Source: Nitrococcus sp.
GTDB taxonomy: Bacteria > Pseudomonadota > Gammaproteobacteria > Nitrococcales > Nitrococcaceae
Length of the DNA: 5,700 nucleotides
Direction: 5' to 3'
Assembly: GCA_030452365.1 (NCBI GenBank)
Contig: JAKDMK010000176.1
Coordinates: 1-5,700 of the forward strand
Shown here: positions 5,154-5,700 of the stretch, in pieces
How the letters are laid out: every line of letters begins with the position of its first letter
Numbering within the stretch: position 1 is the first letter of the stretch
The notes under the pieces: model-generated
Told to the model about the DNA's origin: nothing
What the model saw: the letters and a program-made list of their open reading frames with translations, nothing else
Databases searched by the model: none
Position numbers and translations under genes: made by a program

Positions 5154-5390
5154 TACGCCTTTTTCTTCCGCTTGCCCACAGCGCTTCCGCTCGCTGTTGG
5201 CAGTTCTCATCGACGAGCGAACCCTGCTCGGGGATCACAGTGCCATTGCGCCCGCAATAGTCCCGGATTAGCACCCCCACCATGTTGGCGATGGAACGGT
5301 GCTTGCCGCCGGCAGCCGCGCGCAGCGCCCCCTTCACGCCCGAACGATGCGAACGGTCAAAGTAGCGGCCTTGGCGATAGCCGCGCTCAC
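5128..5390 (-). pseudogene. Ribbon-helix-helix regulator with one-base frameshift
   Basis: Two frames together spell one small RHH (Arc/CopG-like) protein. From GTG 5390 the first frame reads MSAAIAKAATLTVRI, containing the expected DNA-binding beta strand, but then stops at TGA 5336-5334. The next frame takes over with SGVKGALRAAAGGKHRSIAN and MVGVLIRDYCGRNGTVIPEQ, the two helices and tail, ending at TAA 5130-5128. Adding one base near 5342-5345 joins them and would restore an Asp after VRI, typical of the family. So a one-base deletion, or a sequencing error, broke the gene. Such regulators often control their own operon; this one is first in the methylase operon and overlaps the methylase ATG by 26 bases. 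Another frame gives a 104-residue reading from ATG 5442, but its N-terminal 35 or so residues look unrelated. Confidence is high for the family and moderate for the frameshift. Confidence 0.72.
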
Positions 5391-5406
5391 CGCGGCTCGC
5401 TGCAAT

Positions 5407-5442
5407 GTCCTGTAAAGTACTGTAAAATCCGAAAACATCCAA
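5407..5442 (-). promoter_or_regulatory. Possible operon promoter with 10-base operator repeats
   Basis: Two adjacent 10-base direct repeats, GTCCTGTAAA (5407-5416) and GTACTGTAAA (5417-5426), differ by one base. They begin 16 bases before the regulator GTG. On the minus strand a weak promoter pair, TTGGAT (5442-5437) and TACTTT (5419-5414), has a 17-base spacer and overlaps the repeats. RHH dimers commonly bind short repeats spaced by about one helical turn, so autoregulation is a fair inference. The boxes match consensus only half way. Confidence 0.4.
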
Positions 5443-5700
5443 TGGCTTGACGAGCGAGCCTTTGCGGAAACAGCGTATGGCCCGGCACTATTCGACCCGA
5501 TTGCAAGTCTGCGCGACTTGCCGAAGTGGAGAAGCATGCGGCGCTACGCGGGTTGGCTGACCCCGGCAACCATGTCCAGCGGCAATATGGGACAATGTCA
5601 AACCGTGGGAACGGTCAACCGGCCCGAAAACGGAAGCGGGTAAGGCGCGGGTATCGTAAGCATGATCCAGAAATAATTGTTATATTAAACAATATGTTGT
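5443..5700. other. Right end: no recognised gene, edge-open frame and AT-rich inverted repeat
   Basis: No protein family is recognised. A plus-strand frame with no stop runs from 5451 to the window end; its first ATG (5595) would start a very basic protein (MSNRGNGQPARKRKRVRRGY at first) cut by the window edge, with only a weak GGG ribosome site. Another plus frame is open from 5416 to about 5640 without an ATG start. At 5676-5693, ATTGTT and AACAAT form an inverted repeat in a sharply AT-rich patch, which could be a promoter or operator for a gene to the right. A small hairpin ACCGT/ACGGT lies at 5602-5615. Confidence 0.3.

Noticed and set aside
4470..5271. Two long plus-strand frames opposite the methylase
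   Set aside because: They are antisense shadows in GC-rich coding DNA; the methylase motif I and EVFTP motifs show the real strand.
5347..5415. A 22-codon plus-strand frame resembling a signal peptide
   Set aside because: It lies antisense to the RHH regulator and is too short; its hydrophobic look follows from Ala-rich antisense codons.

Overview
The window looks like an accessory stretch of a high-GC proteobacterial chromosome. This is inferred from the GC-rich codon use, a Proteobacteria-type EAL-HDOD signalling protein, P4-type integrase remains, and small palindromic intergenic repeats of a kind common in Gamma- and Betaproteobacteria. No rRNA, tRNA or CRISPR array was seen, so the taxonomic guess stays broad.

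Left part (1-1653): a hairpin-rich intergenic repeat at the edge, about 350 bases without a clear gene, then one intact plus-strand gene for an EAL-HDOD protein. It is probably a c-di-GMP-linked or scaffold signalling protein with a degenerate EAL active site.

Middle part (1654-3200): an island scar. Two separate C-terminal remnants of P4-type tyrosine integrases (1827-2042 and about 2974-3124, both plus strand) flank a complete NYN-domain (PIN-like nuclease) gene at 2188-2832. A strong terminator-like hairpin lies 16 bases before the NYN start codon.

Right part (3131-5390, minus strand): a decaying restriction-modification-like defence operon. In transcription order it holds a ribbon-helix-helix regulator with a one-base frameshift, an intact-looking N6-adenine-type DNA methyltransferase that has motif I but no NPPY-type motif IV, a truncated and frameshifted KilA-N protein, a DUF559 (PD-(D/E)XK-like) endonuclease gene bracketed by GC-rich palindromes, and the N-terminal quarter or so of a second, Eco57I-like methylase that breaks off near 3200 at the island scar. 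The DUF559 gene and its palindromes sit exactly where KilA-N homology stops, which suggests insertion into, or replacement of, part of KilA-N. The DUF559 reading frame runs through two in-frame copies of a 96-base repeat and ends with an ATGA overlap on the second methylase start.

Overall this is a degraded defence island. A regulator, paired methylase-like subunits and KilA-N would have worked together, and later insertion, frameshift and deletion events appear to have disabled them. The NYN and DUF559 nuclease genes remain open. The last 250 bases hold no recognised gene, only an AT-rich inverted repeat and a frame open at the window edge.
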